64,000 bases of DNA. It comes from Methylococcaceae bacterium UBA975 (GTDB lineage Bacteria > Pseudomonadota > Gammaproteobacteria > Methylococcales > Cycloclasticaceae). The position numbers were made by a program, and so were the translations under genes. This document shows positions 54,213 through 62,893 of the stretch, in pieces. Below the pieces are notes generated by a model, which saw only the letters and a program-made list of their open reading frames with translations, was not told where the DNA came from and did no database searches. Numbering within the stretch: the stretch's first letter is position 1; each line of letters begins with the position of its first letter. The DNA lies in the NCBI GenBank assembly GCA_002292375.1, contig DBBV01000013.1, positions 62,001 to 126,000 on the forward strand, given 5' to 3'.

Positions 54213-54595
54213 TGATCACCGCTAGCGTGGTGTGTGCATAAGGCTAACAGGTCGCGTTCTAGAAACGCCTGTTCACCTATATTCAGTTCTACTAGGCGTC
54301 TTAACTCGGTGACGCTATCGATATCAATATCATCAAACTCTAGGCCAAGTTGGTGCTTGTCAGTGATGAAAACGACTCGCGCTAAAACATCTATCGACAC
54401 TAACTCAGTCAGGCTGATGTGCAGTTTAAATTGTCCGTTAGTGTCGTGAATTTGACCCCCTTCTTTAACGGCCAATAGGCAGCCATTAAGGGAAATGTCG
54501 AGAACTTTGCATGCGGTTGAAAGGTTGTCCGTGTTAACTAAAGAACCTGTCGCATCATGAAAAATTCGTTGAAAGCGTCGTTTGTCCTCATTCAT
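54209..54595 (-). CDS. PilZ-domain protein (predicted c-di-GMP receptor)
   Basis: 128 aa from ATG 54595. The PilZ c-di-GMP motifs are intact: RxxxR (R6 to R10 in RRFQR) and DxSxxG (DISLNG, D33, S35, G38). So it should bind c-di-GMP. A longer reading from TTG 54646 would overlap the FHA gene and lacks family support, so it is rejected. It starts 17 bp after the FHA gene stop, so a two-gene unit is likely. Its end overlaps the radA stop by 4 bp. Confidence 0.88.
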   Translation of the reverse strand: MNEDKRRFQRIFHDATGSLVNTDNLSTACKVLDISLNGCLLAVKEGGQIHDTNGQFKLHISLTELVSIDVLARVVFITDKHQLGLEFDDIDIDSVTELRRLVELNIGEQAFLERDLLALCTHHASGDH

Positions 54596-54611
54596 GGTGA
54601 TTATCGCCAGT

Positions 54612-55238
54612 CTATTCGATGAAGAAAGTGTAGTCGTTATTGCCAATAGTGACTGAGCAATTATGGTCTAACTTTGTTTCACTGTAAATTGGCGTGCCAT
54701 CAACAGTAATGTCTGTTTCATCTGCTAATCTGGAAATGTAGTAGCCAAACTGCCTTTTTGCAATAAGAGCGGAGGTTTTGTTTACGGTAGTTATTTCAGT
54801 AATGGCTTTATTTAGTACGGTTACCAAACCAATATTAGGGCCATCTATAACTTGTATGTAACCGGTTTTTTGCTTGGCTTTTTTGTTTAATGGCGGGGGG
54901 CTGGGTGTGCTGAAAGTGTTATGAGCAGTGTCGTCTGTAGTCAAGGCTATGGTAGCGTCTGAAAATAACAATTGGTGCTTGCCAAGGGTTATTTTCTCGC
55001 CGGACATGATTTTTTGTCGGGTAAGGGTGCGTTTATCTATCGCGCAAGGAAACTGATCACTCATGTTTTCGATAATGTAGCCGCCGCTATGGCGAGATAT
55101 TTTTAACTGCATGGGGGCGACTGCTAAGCTATCAATTAGGAACGTGCTTGAGGGGTCTCGGCCAAGCGTGGAGACGGCATTTTCTAAATGGAAAACATCA
55201 ATGGGTTTATTGTTAAAAAAGAGGGTTAATTTAGCCAT
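54612..55238 (-). CDS. Protein with two FHA domains
   Basis: 208 aa. N-terminal FHA (about 1-95) shows STLGRDPSSTFLIDS and a following SRHSGGYIIENMSDQ-type region; after a Pro/Lys linker (STPSPPPLNKKAKQK, about 110-125) a second FHA-like domain follows (VIDGPNIGLVTVLNKAITEI, YYISRLADETDITVDGTPI, VTIGNNDYTFFIE). In the second domain the usual GR is replaced by a looser match. FHA domains bind phospho-Thr. No Ser/Thr kinase is in the window, so a partner is unknown. Confidence 0.82.
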   Translation of the reverse strand: MAKLTLFFNNKPIDVFHLENAVSTLGRDPSSTFLIDSLAVAPMQLKISRHSGGYIIENMSDQFPCAIDKRTLTRQKIMSGEKITLGKHQLLFSDATIALTTDDTAHNTFSTPSPPPLNKKAKQKTGYIQVIDGPNIGLVTVLNKAITEITTVNKTSALIAKRQFGYYISRLADETDITVDGTPIYSETKLDHNCSVTIGNNDYTFFIE

Positions 55239-55290
55239 GAGACAGATGTTTAAGGAATAACCCCCAGTATAGGCGAGTTTTTCAACAAGG

Positions 55291-56559
55291 TTAGAGTGCT
55301 AAGTGTGACTTACTCCTAAATTTAGCCAGCTTAACGGCGTTTTCCTCCATTTGAACGATTTCCATGGGGTGCCCATACAGTTTTAGGCTGGTTCCTTGCT
55401 CAGGGATAGACTCAAGGTACTCCAAGATTAAACCGTTCAGGGTTTTAGGTCCATTGGTGGGTAAGGACCAATGTAAGGAGCGATTAAGCTCTCTAATGGT
55501 TATATTCCCGTTGATCAGTAAGGTACCGTCGTCTTTTTTCTGAATGTCCGGTGAGCTATCTGAAGGGTCGGTAGTAAATTCGCCAATCACTTCTTCAAGT
55601 ACGTCTTGTAAGGTCACTAAACCTAATATACTGCCGTACTCATTCACAACTATGGCTAACTGTTGTTTATTTTGTTGGAAATTAATCAGCTGCTGATAGA
55701 GGCTCGTATTATTTGGGATAAAGTAAGCATCACGCATGATAGATAGCAACTTGTCGTGATCAAAGTCGTCGTTATCGATTAAGCTGAAAAGCTCTTTAAT
55801 TCGTAGATAGCCTTGAACCTTATCAATATTGGTTTTAAAAAGCGGTAGGTTTGAGTAAGACGATGCGTAGAGTTGTTTTTTTATTTCATCGATGTCGTCA
55901 TCCAAATCAATACCGTGAATCTCATTGATCGGGATCATAATGTCTTCAACCGTGGCATGTTCAAGGTCTAAAATGCCCAGTAACATATCTTTATGTTCTT
56001 CTGGAATTAAGTTACCAGCCTCCGTCACAATCGTGCGTAACTCTTCATGTCGCATGGGAACGTCAGAGTCTTGGTGTATGTCAATGCCCAGCAATTTGAG
56101 CAGAAAATTGGAAATTGCGTTTACTACCCAAACAAGGGGATACAGAATTTTTAGCAGAGGGGTATAGATAAATGATGCAAAAAAAGCCAAGCGTTCGGGA
56201 TGGCTCGCAGCCCAAGTCTTAGGTGTAACCTCTGAAAAAATTAAGATAACAAATGTTAGTAAACCGGTGGCAATGGCAATGCCGGCCTCACCGTATAAAC
56301 GGAGGGCGATGATGGTTGCGATGGAGGTGGCGAGGATATTGACGAAATTATTACCAAGCAGGATTAAGCCAATTAATCGATCCGGTTTTTTTAAAAGTTT
56401 ATGTGCCAACTTGGCGCCCAAATGGTTGCCCTTCATTAAGTGCAGAAGGCGATAGCGGTTAACGCGCATTAAGGCGGTTTCCGAGCCGGAAAAAAAGCCC
56501 GATAATAAAATGAGTACGACAAGAAGCGCAAAAAGAAACGGTATAGAAAGATCGGTCAC
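55291..56559 (-). CDS. CNNM/CorB-type membrane protein (DUF21-CBS-CorC_HlyC)
   Basis: 422 aa, inner membrane. DUF21 domain with about four hydrophobic segments (residues 5-150; SGFFSGSETALMRVNRYRLLHL), a pair of CBS domains (about 205-330; EDIMIPINEIHGIDL and VVNEYGSILGLVTLQDVLEEVIGEF) and a C-terminal CorC_HlyC domain (about 345-420). E. coli YfjD/CorB is the nearest type; the family is linked to magnesium/cobalt efflux. The start is GTG at 56559 with no clear Shine-Dalgarno; upstream ATG is absent, so the first residue is uncertain. Confidence 0.9.
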   Translation of the reverse strand: MTDLSIPFLFALLVVLILLSGFFSGSETALMRVNRYRLLHLMKGNHLGAKLAHKLLKKPDRLIGLILLGNNFVNILATSIATIIALRLYGEAGIAIATGLLTFVILIFSEVTPKTWAASHPERLAFFASFIYTPLLKILYPLVWVVNAISNFLLKLLGIDIHQDSDVPMRHEELRTIVTEAGNLIPEEHKDMLLGILDLEHATVEDIMIPINEIHGIDLDDDIDEIKKQLYASSYSNLPLFKTNIDKVQGYLRIKELFSLIDNDDFDHDKLLSIMRDAYFIPNNTSLYQQLINFQQNKQQLAIVVNEYGSILGLVTLQDVLEEVIGEFTTDPSDSSPDIQKKDDGTLLINGNITIRELNRSLHWSLPTNGPKTLNGLILEYLESIPEQGTSLKLYGHPMEIVQMEENAVKLAKFRSKSHLAL

Positions 56560-56737
56560 GTGTAATAGTTAAGCTATGGGATAGGAGTATGTTCTAAGTG
56601 TAGAGGGCTTAGCTGTCAAGTTAAATATGGCTTCGCAGAGGGGATAGTAGTTAAAGCGTAAAATAATTGCATCAAGCGCCAGTTTTTTGACATACTAATG
56701 CGACTTATAGTTTGACACAATGATAGGCATTTACACT

Positions 56738-58179
56738 ATGGCGTTACAAAAAGTATTGCTAATCGATGATGATGAAAAGCGTGGTTCCCAAATTGAATCA
56801 GTGATGAGCTTTTTGGACTACAACACAAAAAAATAAGCGTCGATAAACTAAAAAAAACAGCCAAACAGGATGAATTGCCGCTGGTCATGTTAGGCGATGG
56901 AACCGTATTCAATGAGGTTGATATCGTTGATTTTTTTGCCCATTATAAAAGTCAGCAACCGATCATTTATGTTCATAATAAAGGCAAGGCACCAAAGTTG
57001 GGGGCGGCTATTTCTCGGCACTTTGTTGCTTTAGAGTGGCCGACGACGTATCAAAATTTCATCAATTGTATTCGTAAAGTTCAGTTAACTGAGCATGCCT
57101 TGAACGAAGAGGTGTCACAGCGAGCGGCGGAATTATTTAGAAGCCTTGTCGGTAACAGTCAAGAAGTAAAACGCGTTCGACAACTCATTCAACAAGTGTG
57201 TATGTCAGATGCAACGGTGTTGATTCTGGGTGAATCAGGTACCGGTAAAGAAGTGATTGCAAGGAATATTCATTATCACTCATCACGCAGGCAAAAAGCG
57301 TTTGTCCCTATTAATTGTGGTGCCATACCAGGTGAGTTACTCGAAAGTGAGTTATTCGGACATGAAAAAGGCGCTTTCACAGGCGCATTGACAGCCAGAC
57401 AAGGGCGTTTTGAACTGGCAGAAGGTGGTACGCTTTTTTTGGATGAAATTGGCGATATGCCAATGCAAATGCAAGTGAAGCTATTGCGTGTGTTGCAAGA
57501 AAAAGTTTTTGAACGGGTCGGCAGCAACAAACCGATCCGTTGTGATGTCCGTATATTAGCGGCCACGCACAGGGATTTACAGCATGAAATAGCGGACGGT
57601 GGGTTTCGTGAGGATTTATATTATAGGTTAGATGTTTTTCCGATCACCATTGGTCCATTGAGAGATCGCGCAGAAGATATTCCTATGCTGGTAAATGAAT
57701 TGGTGCAACGTATCGAGCGTGATAAAAAGGGGACTGTCCGTTTCACGTCGGCGGCATTGATGGCCTTGTGCCAATACAGTTGGCCAGGCAATGTTAGAGA
57801 GCTTGCTAATATGGTTGAGCGGTTGGCGATTATTTATGCCTACGGTGTTGTCGATGTTAAGGACTTGCCCGATAAATTTCATCAATTTGCAACCGCATCG
57901 ACATCGACTCAAGTACAGGAAGAGTTAGCCTTAGATGCTGCCCCGCGTGAAGGTGCGGTATCAAACACGACGGAAATTCTGGTGCCACCACATAATAATG
58001 CCGCGGCCGGCATTTTGCCACAACAGGGCATTGATCTTAAAGAGCACCTGAACAACTTGGAATACTCATTGATACAACAAGCCCTGGAAGAGTCGAATGG
58101 TGTGGTTGCTCATGCAGCAAAAAGACTTAATATGCGGCGAACGACCTTAGTAGAGAAAATGCGTAAACACGGCATGTAA
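56738..58179 (+). CDS. fleQ: FleQ-type flagellar sigma-54 activator, frame interrupted near the N-terminus
   Basis: Master regulator of polar flagella. ATG 56738 reads MALQKVLLIDDDEKRG..., the degenerate receiver start of FleQ, but stops at UAA 56834 after 32 residues. The rest of the protein is open in the -1 frame from about 56797 to 58179: receiver remnant, AAA+ domain (Walker A GESGTGKE, GAFTGA, LFLDEIGDMP, R-finger region) and Fis-type HTH (KRLNMRRTTLVEKMRKHGM). The joint lies in A7 at 56827-56833. A -1 shift there gives 480 aa, the family length. Without it, only a downstream TTG (56875) or ATG (56887) could start the AAA+ part. The FleQ identity is firm; whether it is functional, frameshifted or broken is open. 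fleSR follows with a sigma-54 promoter. Confidence 0.85.
56827..56836 (+). other. A7 slippery site followed directly by UAA in fleQ
   Basis: Zero-frame codons are ACA AAA AAA UAA, so the run of seven A's sits as the heptamer A AAA AAA in exact -1 frameshift register, with a stop directly behind. One extra A (A8) would also restore the frame. A second A8 run lies at 56850-56857. I see no clear upstream Shine-Dalgarno-like stimulator or downstream stem. Confidence 0.7.
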
Positions 58180-58256
58180 TAACAGAATTAAGCGTCTGGT
58201 ATTTGACGCATTAAATAATTTTGTTTTTAAGCCCATGTTTTATATATAAAAATTAG

Positions 58257-58273
58257 TTGGCATGTTTTTAGCA
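58257..58273 (+). promoter_or_regulatory. Sigma-54 promoter of fleSR
   Basis: TTGGCATGTTTTTAGCA has GG (58259-58260) and GC (58271-58272) exactly 10 bp apart, with TTGGCA matching the -24 element. It lies 35 bp before the fleS ATG. FleQ-dependent sigma-54 control of fleSR is established in Pseudomonas. Just upstream, GCGTC/GACGC (58192-58209) is a weak hairpin after fleQ. Confidence 0.78.
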
Positions 58274-58307
58274 TTATTAATAATACATTTTATTGATATC
58301 GCAAAAT

Positions 58308-59492
58308 ATGAGCTTATTGTCAACGACAGAATCAATACGTAAAGGCCAGCCATTAGAGGAAGCTTTTCACGCGTTTAACCAGATATCCCAGCACCTCACC
58401 GATTCATACCAACAATTAGAGCAGCAGGTGGTCGTGCTGAGCCAACAATTGGCGGAGTCGAACTCTAAGAAAATTCAATACTTATCGGAAAAAGAGGCCT
58501 TGGCTCAGCAACTTGAAGCAATGGTCGAAACCTTACCGGGTGCAGTCATCGTCCTCGATGACAATCGACTTGTGGTAAAGGCCAACGCCTGTGCAAGGGA
58601 TTGGTTTCAGCATGAGTTAATTGGCCACTCATGGGCTGAGATTAAAGCAAAGGCATTAATTAATATTGAGAGCATCGACGGTCAGTTTAAGTTGTTAAGT
58701 GGTGAGGTGGTTGCTTTATCTACAACCCGTTTAAATGGGCAGGCGGCTGAAATTGTATTATTGACAGACATTAGCCATCAACAAGCATTGCAGCAGCGCT
58801 TGGAACAGCAAAAAAGGTTGGCTGAGATGGGCAAGTTATCCGCTAGTCTCGCGCACCAGATACGCACGCCGTTGGCGTCAGCTTTACTCTATGCCTCGCA
58901 ACTGAACTCGGCATCAATAACCGCTCAGTCACAACAAAAATTTAGCGCTAAAATTTTACAACAATTGAGGTTGTTAAGTTCACAAGTCACAGACATGCTG
59001 AATTACGCCCATCAGGGTGAGTTTATAAAAAAATCGGTTAAGTTGAGCGATTTTATTAGTCGTGTCCAGCAGACTTATGAAGAAAAAGCGGTCGACTTTA
59101 TCGCCGTTTTCGATAAAGACAAGCGATTAATTATCAGTGAAGACGCATTAAGCGGCGCGATAGCTAATTTAATAGATAACGCTTTGGACGCAATTGATGC
59201 TGAGGGCCGAATCGTTTGTGAGTTCATACTGCAGCCAAACCAAGGTCTGCTTATTTCTATTAAGGATCAAGGCGTTGGCCTTAGTGTGGAACAACAAAAG
59301 CACATATTTGATCCGTTTTATACCAATAAGATAAATGGTACAGGCTTGGGTTTAGCCGTAGTTAAACAAGTTGTTGAAGCTCACGCGGGTCGAGTGACTT
59401 GTGTTTCAGAAGTGGGCTTAGGCACGACGATGACGCTAACCCTACCTGTTATTGCACCGCCGTTAAACCAACAACCCATTAGGAGTGTTTAA
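58308..59492 (+). CDS. fleS: Flagellar sensor histidine kinase FleS
   Basis: 394 aa, soluble. N-terminal coiled coil (about 25-75), a PAS domain (about 72-160; LPGAVIVLDDNRLVVKANACA), HisKA with phospho-His183 in ASLAHQIRTPLAS, and a complete HATPase (LIDNALDAI, DQGVGLS, GTGLGLAVVKQVVEAHAG). No membrane helix, as for FleS. It phosphorylates FleR. The start at ATG 58308 is chosen over TTG 58293; no good Shine-Dalgarno. fleR begins 4 bp after its stop. Confidence 0.93.
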   Translation: MSLLSTTESIRKGQPLEEAFHAFNQISQHLTDSYQQLEQQVVVLSQQLAESNSKKIQYLSEKEALAQQLEAMVETLPGAVIVLDDNRLVVKANACARDWFQHELIGHSWAEIKAKALINIESIDGQFKLLSGEVVALSTTRLNGQAAEIVLLTDISHQQALQQRLEQQKRLAEMGKLSASLAHQIRTPLASALLYASQLNSASITAQSQQKFSAKILQQLRLLSSQVTDMLNYAHQGEFIKKSVKLSDFISRVQQTYEEKAVDFIAVFDKDKRLIISEDALSGAIANLIDNALDAIDAEGRIVCEFILQPNQGLLISIKDQGVGLSVEQQKHIFDPFYTNKINGTGLGLAVVKQVVEAHAGRVTCVSEVGLGTTMTLTLPVIAPPLNQQPIRSV

Positions 59493-59495
59493 TTG

Positions 59496-60833
59496 ATGAA
59501 GCAAATTGATGTATTGATTGTTGAGGATGACTTACCGTTACAAGAAGCGATTGAAGATACCTTAGTAAACTATGGCTACCGAACGCACTGTGTTGAAAAT
59601 GGGGTTGAGGCGCTAAAAGCACTGGAAAGTAACCACGCGCGCTTAGTGATAAGCGATGTGCAAATGAAGCAAATGGACGGCATTCAGTTATTGCAAGAAT
59701 TAAAAGCAAAGTTCCCGAGTTTGCCGGTTTTACTAATGACGGCACATGCAACCGTTGAAAAAGCAGTGCATTCAATTAAGGCAGGCGCAGCGGATTACTT
59801 GACTAAACCGTTTGAAGTGCCCGCTTTAATTAAGCACGTTGAAAACACCATTTCACCTGAAGCGAGTGCGTTTGGTGAATTGCAGAGTAACGACAGTTGC
59901 ATGCAGGATATTGTTGCGCTAGCGGGGCGCGTGGCAAAAAGTGAAGCAACGGTATTAATCCAAGGTGAAAGCGGTACGGGTAAAGAGGTTATTTCACGTT
60001 TTATTCATAAAAATTCCCATCGAAATAAACACCCCTTTGTGGCAGTGAATTGTGCAGCGATTCCAGAAAACATGCTCGAAGCGATGTTGTTTGGTTACGA
60101 GAAAGGGGCTTTTACAGGGGCCTATCAATCAGCGCCGGGTAAGTTTGAGCAAGCGCAAGGCGGTACAATTTTATTAGACGAAATCTCAGAAATGAATATT
60201 TTGTTACAAGCTAAATTATTGCGCGTACTTCAAGAAAAGGAAGTGGAACGTTTGGGCGGCCGCAAAACAATAGCCTTGGATGTGCGGGTGTTGGCAACCA
60301 CTAATAGAAATTTACGTGAGTACGTTAATGAAGGAAAGTTTAGGGAAGATTTACTATATAGAATCAATGTCTTCCCCATTCAAATTCCGCCGTTACGAGA
60401 GCGTAAATCTGATGTTCTAGCGTTGGCAAAAACCATGATAGCAAGACATTACGTTGGTGAGCAATCGGTGCCAAGGTTGACTGCTGGGGCGATAAGATCA
60501 CTTGAAAATCATGGCTGGCAGGGTAACGTTCGTGAGCTGGAGAATGTAATACAACGAGCGCTAATCATGACCTCGAGCGCCGAAATAAAAGAGTCTGATT
60601 TAATTTTTGAATTAGGCGGTCCAGTCGTTGAAGCACCAAGCAGTTTCAGTGCAAACACAGATAACGGACTTAACGAAGGCGTTAAAGCGGTTGAGGACAA
60701 GCTTATTTTGGAGACCTTGGTCACGGCCAATGGCAGCCGAAAAAATACCGCAGAACGACTCGGTATTAGCGCCAGAACCTTGCGATATAAAATAGCCCGT
60801 ATGCGTGAAGCGGGCATCGAAATTCCAGCATGA
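59496..60833 (+). CDS. fleR: Flagellar sigma-54 response regulator FleR
   Basis: 445 aa. REC domain with acceptor Asp54 (LVISDVQM), AAA+ domain with Walker A GESGTGKE and an intact GAFTGA loop (204-209), the sensor/arginine region, and a Fis-type HTH (TAERLGISARTLRYKIARM). It activates class III flagellar genes, including in Pseudomonas the basal-body operon that follows here. Good AGGAG Shine-Dalgarno. The frame is intact, unlike fleQ. Confidence 0.95.
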   Translation: MKQIDVLIVEDDLPLQEAIEDTLVNYGYRTHCVENGVEALKALESNHARLVISDVQMKQMDGIQLLQELKAKFPSLPVLLMTAHATVEKAVHSIKAGAADYLTKPFEVPALIKHVENTISPEASAFGELQSNDSCMQDIVALAGRVAKSEATVLIQGESGTGKEVISRFIHKNSHRNKHPFVAVNCAAIPENMLEAMLFGYEKGAFTGAYQSAPGKFEQAQGGTILLDEISEMNILLQAKLLRVLQEKEVERLGGRKTIALDVRVLATTNRNLREYVNEGKFREDLLYRINVFPIQIPPLRERKSDVLALAKTMIARHYVGEQSVPRLTAGAIRSLENHGWQGNVRELENVIQRALIMTSSAEIKESDLIFELGGPVVEAPSSFSANTDNGLNEGVKAVEDKLILETLVTANGSRKNTAERLGISARTLRYKIARMREAGIEIPA

Positions 60834-60867
60834 AGACTCGTGCGATCAAACAGTTAAGGGGAAATAA

Positions 60868-61188
60868 ATGAGTAACATGGAAATTAATAACGTATTGGCT
60901 CAAATGCGAGCCATGTCGGTACAAGCTAAAAATCCAATGGCTGAAGCAGGCTCAAAAAACAATGCCACGGAATTTTCAAGCATGCTAACTCAGTCGTTAG
61001 AGGCCGTTAATCAAACGCAAAAGCAGGCGGGTGCTTTGTCCACTGCGTTTGAAAAAGGCGAGACAGATGCCAGTTTGGCAGAAGTCATGGTGTCTTTACA
61101 AAAGGCAAACTTATCATTTCAAACAGTCTTGCAAACAAGAAATAAGTTAATCGACGCTTATAAAGACGTTATGCGGATGACGATGTAA
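60868..61188 (+). CDS. fliE: Flagellar hook-basal body protein FliE
   Basis: 106 aa. Adapter between MS ring and rod. It shows the C-terminal motif LQKANLSFQTVLQTRNKLIDAYKDVMRMTM and FSSMLTQSLEAVNQTQ. AAGGGG Shine-Dalgarno. I find no sigma-54 site in the 34-bp gap after fleR. Confidence 0.95.
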   Translation: MSNMEINNVLAQMRAMSVQAKNPMAEAGSKNNATEFSSMLTQSLEAVNQTQKQAGALSTAFEKGETDASLAEVMVSLQKANLSFQTVLQTRNKLIDAYKDVMRMTM

Positions 61189-61234
61189 CAGCGATTTATC
61201 GCGGCAACAATTAACACAGAGCAGGTAAAAAAAC

Positions 61235-62893
61235 ATGGCAACACCAGCACAACAAGCAAATATGCAAATGCAGTCCTCATCCAGTAATATGGTCATGCGT
61301 CAAGCAGGGGTGATGGTGGCATTGGCGGTGAGTGTCGCCTTAGGGGTGGCGGTTGTTCTGTGGTCGCAGACCCCAAATTACAGTTTACTATACAGTAACT
61401 TAGGCGATCGAGAGCTGAGTGTGGTGGTATCCGGCCTACAGCAGGCAGGCGTCGAATATAAGTTGGAAGCAGGCTCGGGTGCCATTTTGGTCCCGTCATC
61501 AAAAGTAGATGAATTACGCCTTAAGTTGGCCGGACTGGGCTTGCCTCGTGGTGGTGGTCAGGGGTTCGAGTTATTGGAAAAAGAAACGGGATTTGGTGCT
61601 AGCCATTCGATTGAAAAAGTCCGCATTCAACGTGCCTTAGAGGGCGAAATTGCCCGATCAATAGTCACCATCCAGAGTGTTCGCTCAGCGCGGGTATTGC
61701 TGGCAATTCCTAAGCAATCGGTTTTTTTAAGACACCGTAAAAAACCGAGTGCCTCGGTGGTGATTGACCTATACCAAGGTCGAGCGCTGAAAAAAGGCGA
61801 AGTAGCGGCGATATTACACCTTGTCTCATCTGCTGTGCCACAGCTGGACTCTACCCAAGTGACCATTGTGGACCAAAAAGGGACCTTGCTCAGTGCCCGT
61901 TCATCGGACGACTCGATGTCTATGACGAGTAATCAGTTTGAGTTTAAACAAGGGGTAGAAGAGCACTTAATTAATCGAGTTGAAAGCATACTGCTGCCCA
62001 TCTTAGGGGCTGGTGCTATTAGAGCGTCCGTATCGGCGGATGTTGACTTTACAATCACCGAGCAAACGCAAGAGCAATATAACCCTGATTTACCCTCGCT
62101 CAGAAGTGAGCAGATTACAGAAGAGCAAAGTAGTTTAGCCGGTGCGCAAGGTGTGCCAGGTGCCTTGTCTAATCAACCACCATTGGCCGGTGTGGCACCA
62201 GAAGTGGCTGAAACAACAAGCGGCGGTGCTACAGGTTCGATGAACGTTAATAAACGGGCGATTAAAAATTACGAATTAGACAAAAAAATAAGTCATACGC
62301 AATTATCTACGGGTCGATTGAAACGAATTACTGTAGCCGTTGTCATTGATAATAAGCAGGCTGTTTCTACTGAGGGTGCGGTTAGTAGTGAAGCGTATAA
62401 TGTTGAAGATTTGCAAAAATTCACTAATTTGGTGAAAGAAGCAATAGGGTTTAATGAGTTGCGTGGGGACAGTGTTACGGTGACGAATTTAGCGTTTAAA
62501 CAACCCGATACTCTTGCGCCTTTACCCGAAATACCTTTGTGGGAGCAGGCATGGGTATTGGATATAGCTAAACAAGCGGTGGGTGGTATTTTTGCCCTGT
62601 TACTTATTTTTGTCGTGCTAAAGCCGACAATCAAAAGCTTGTTGGCAAAGCCGGTTGTTTCACAATTGCCAATGGCAATGGAAGGGACTATGGTGGGGCC
62701 TGATGGCCAAGTAATGTCGAGACCTTCTCAAGAAGGCTCTGGAGAGAATCAGTTGGCCTTAGAGAATGATGAGGAATTAATGAGACTAGAAGCGCCTAAA
62801 AGCTATGAGCAACGTTTGGCAATGGCGCAAAAGATAGCCGGGGAAGACCCTAAAAGAGTGGCTCAAGTAATGAAAACCTGGATACAAGAGTAA
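61235..62893 (+). CDS. fliF: Flagellar MS-ring protein FliF
   Basis: 552 aa, inner membrane ring. First helix about 26-43, ring-building motifs RBM1-3 with GFELLEKETGFGAS and EKVRIQRALEGEIARSI, periplasmic part through about 430, second helix (about 446-465; QAVGGIFALLLIFVVLKP) and a C-terminal FliG-binding tail GEDPKRVAQVMKTWIQE. Full length and intact. Its stop overlaps the fliG start by one base. Confidence 0.96.
   Translation: MATPAQQANMQMQSSSSNMVMRQAGVMVALAVSVALGVAVVLWSQTPNYSLLYSNLGDRELSVVVSGLQQAGVEYKLEAGSGAILVPSSKVDELRLKLAGLGLPRGGGQGFELLEKETGFGASHSIEKVRIQRALEGEIARSIVTIQSVRSARVLLAIPKQSVFLRHRKKPSASVVIDLYQGRALKKGEVAAILHLVSSAVPQLDSTQVTIVDQKGTLLSARSSDDSMSMTSNQFEFKQGVEEHLINRVESILLPILGAGAIRASVSADVDFTITEQTQEQYNPDLPSLRSEQITEEQSSLAGAQGVPGALSNQPPLAGVAPEVAETTSGGATGSMNVNKRAIKNYELDKKISHTQLSTGRLKRITVAVVIDNKQAVSTEGAVSSEAYNVEDLQKFTNLVKEAIGFNELRGDSVTVTNLAFKQPDTLAPLPEIPLWEQAWVLDIAKQAVGGIFALLLIFVVLKPTIKSLLAKPVVSQLPMAMEGTMVGPDGQVMSRPSQEGSGENQLALENDEELMRLEAPKSYEQRLAMAQKIAGEDPKRVAQVMKTWIQE

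Noticed and set aside
54596..54646. 17-residue N-terminal extension of the PilZ protein
   Set aside because: TTG start within the FHA gene; the PilZ family normally begins just before the RxxxR motif.
56850..56857. Second A-run (A8) in fleQ as the true frameshift site
   Set aside because: The zero frame already stops at 56834, so slippage at this later run cannot join the two parts.
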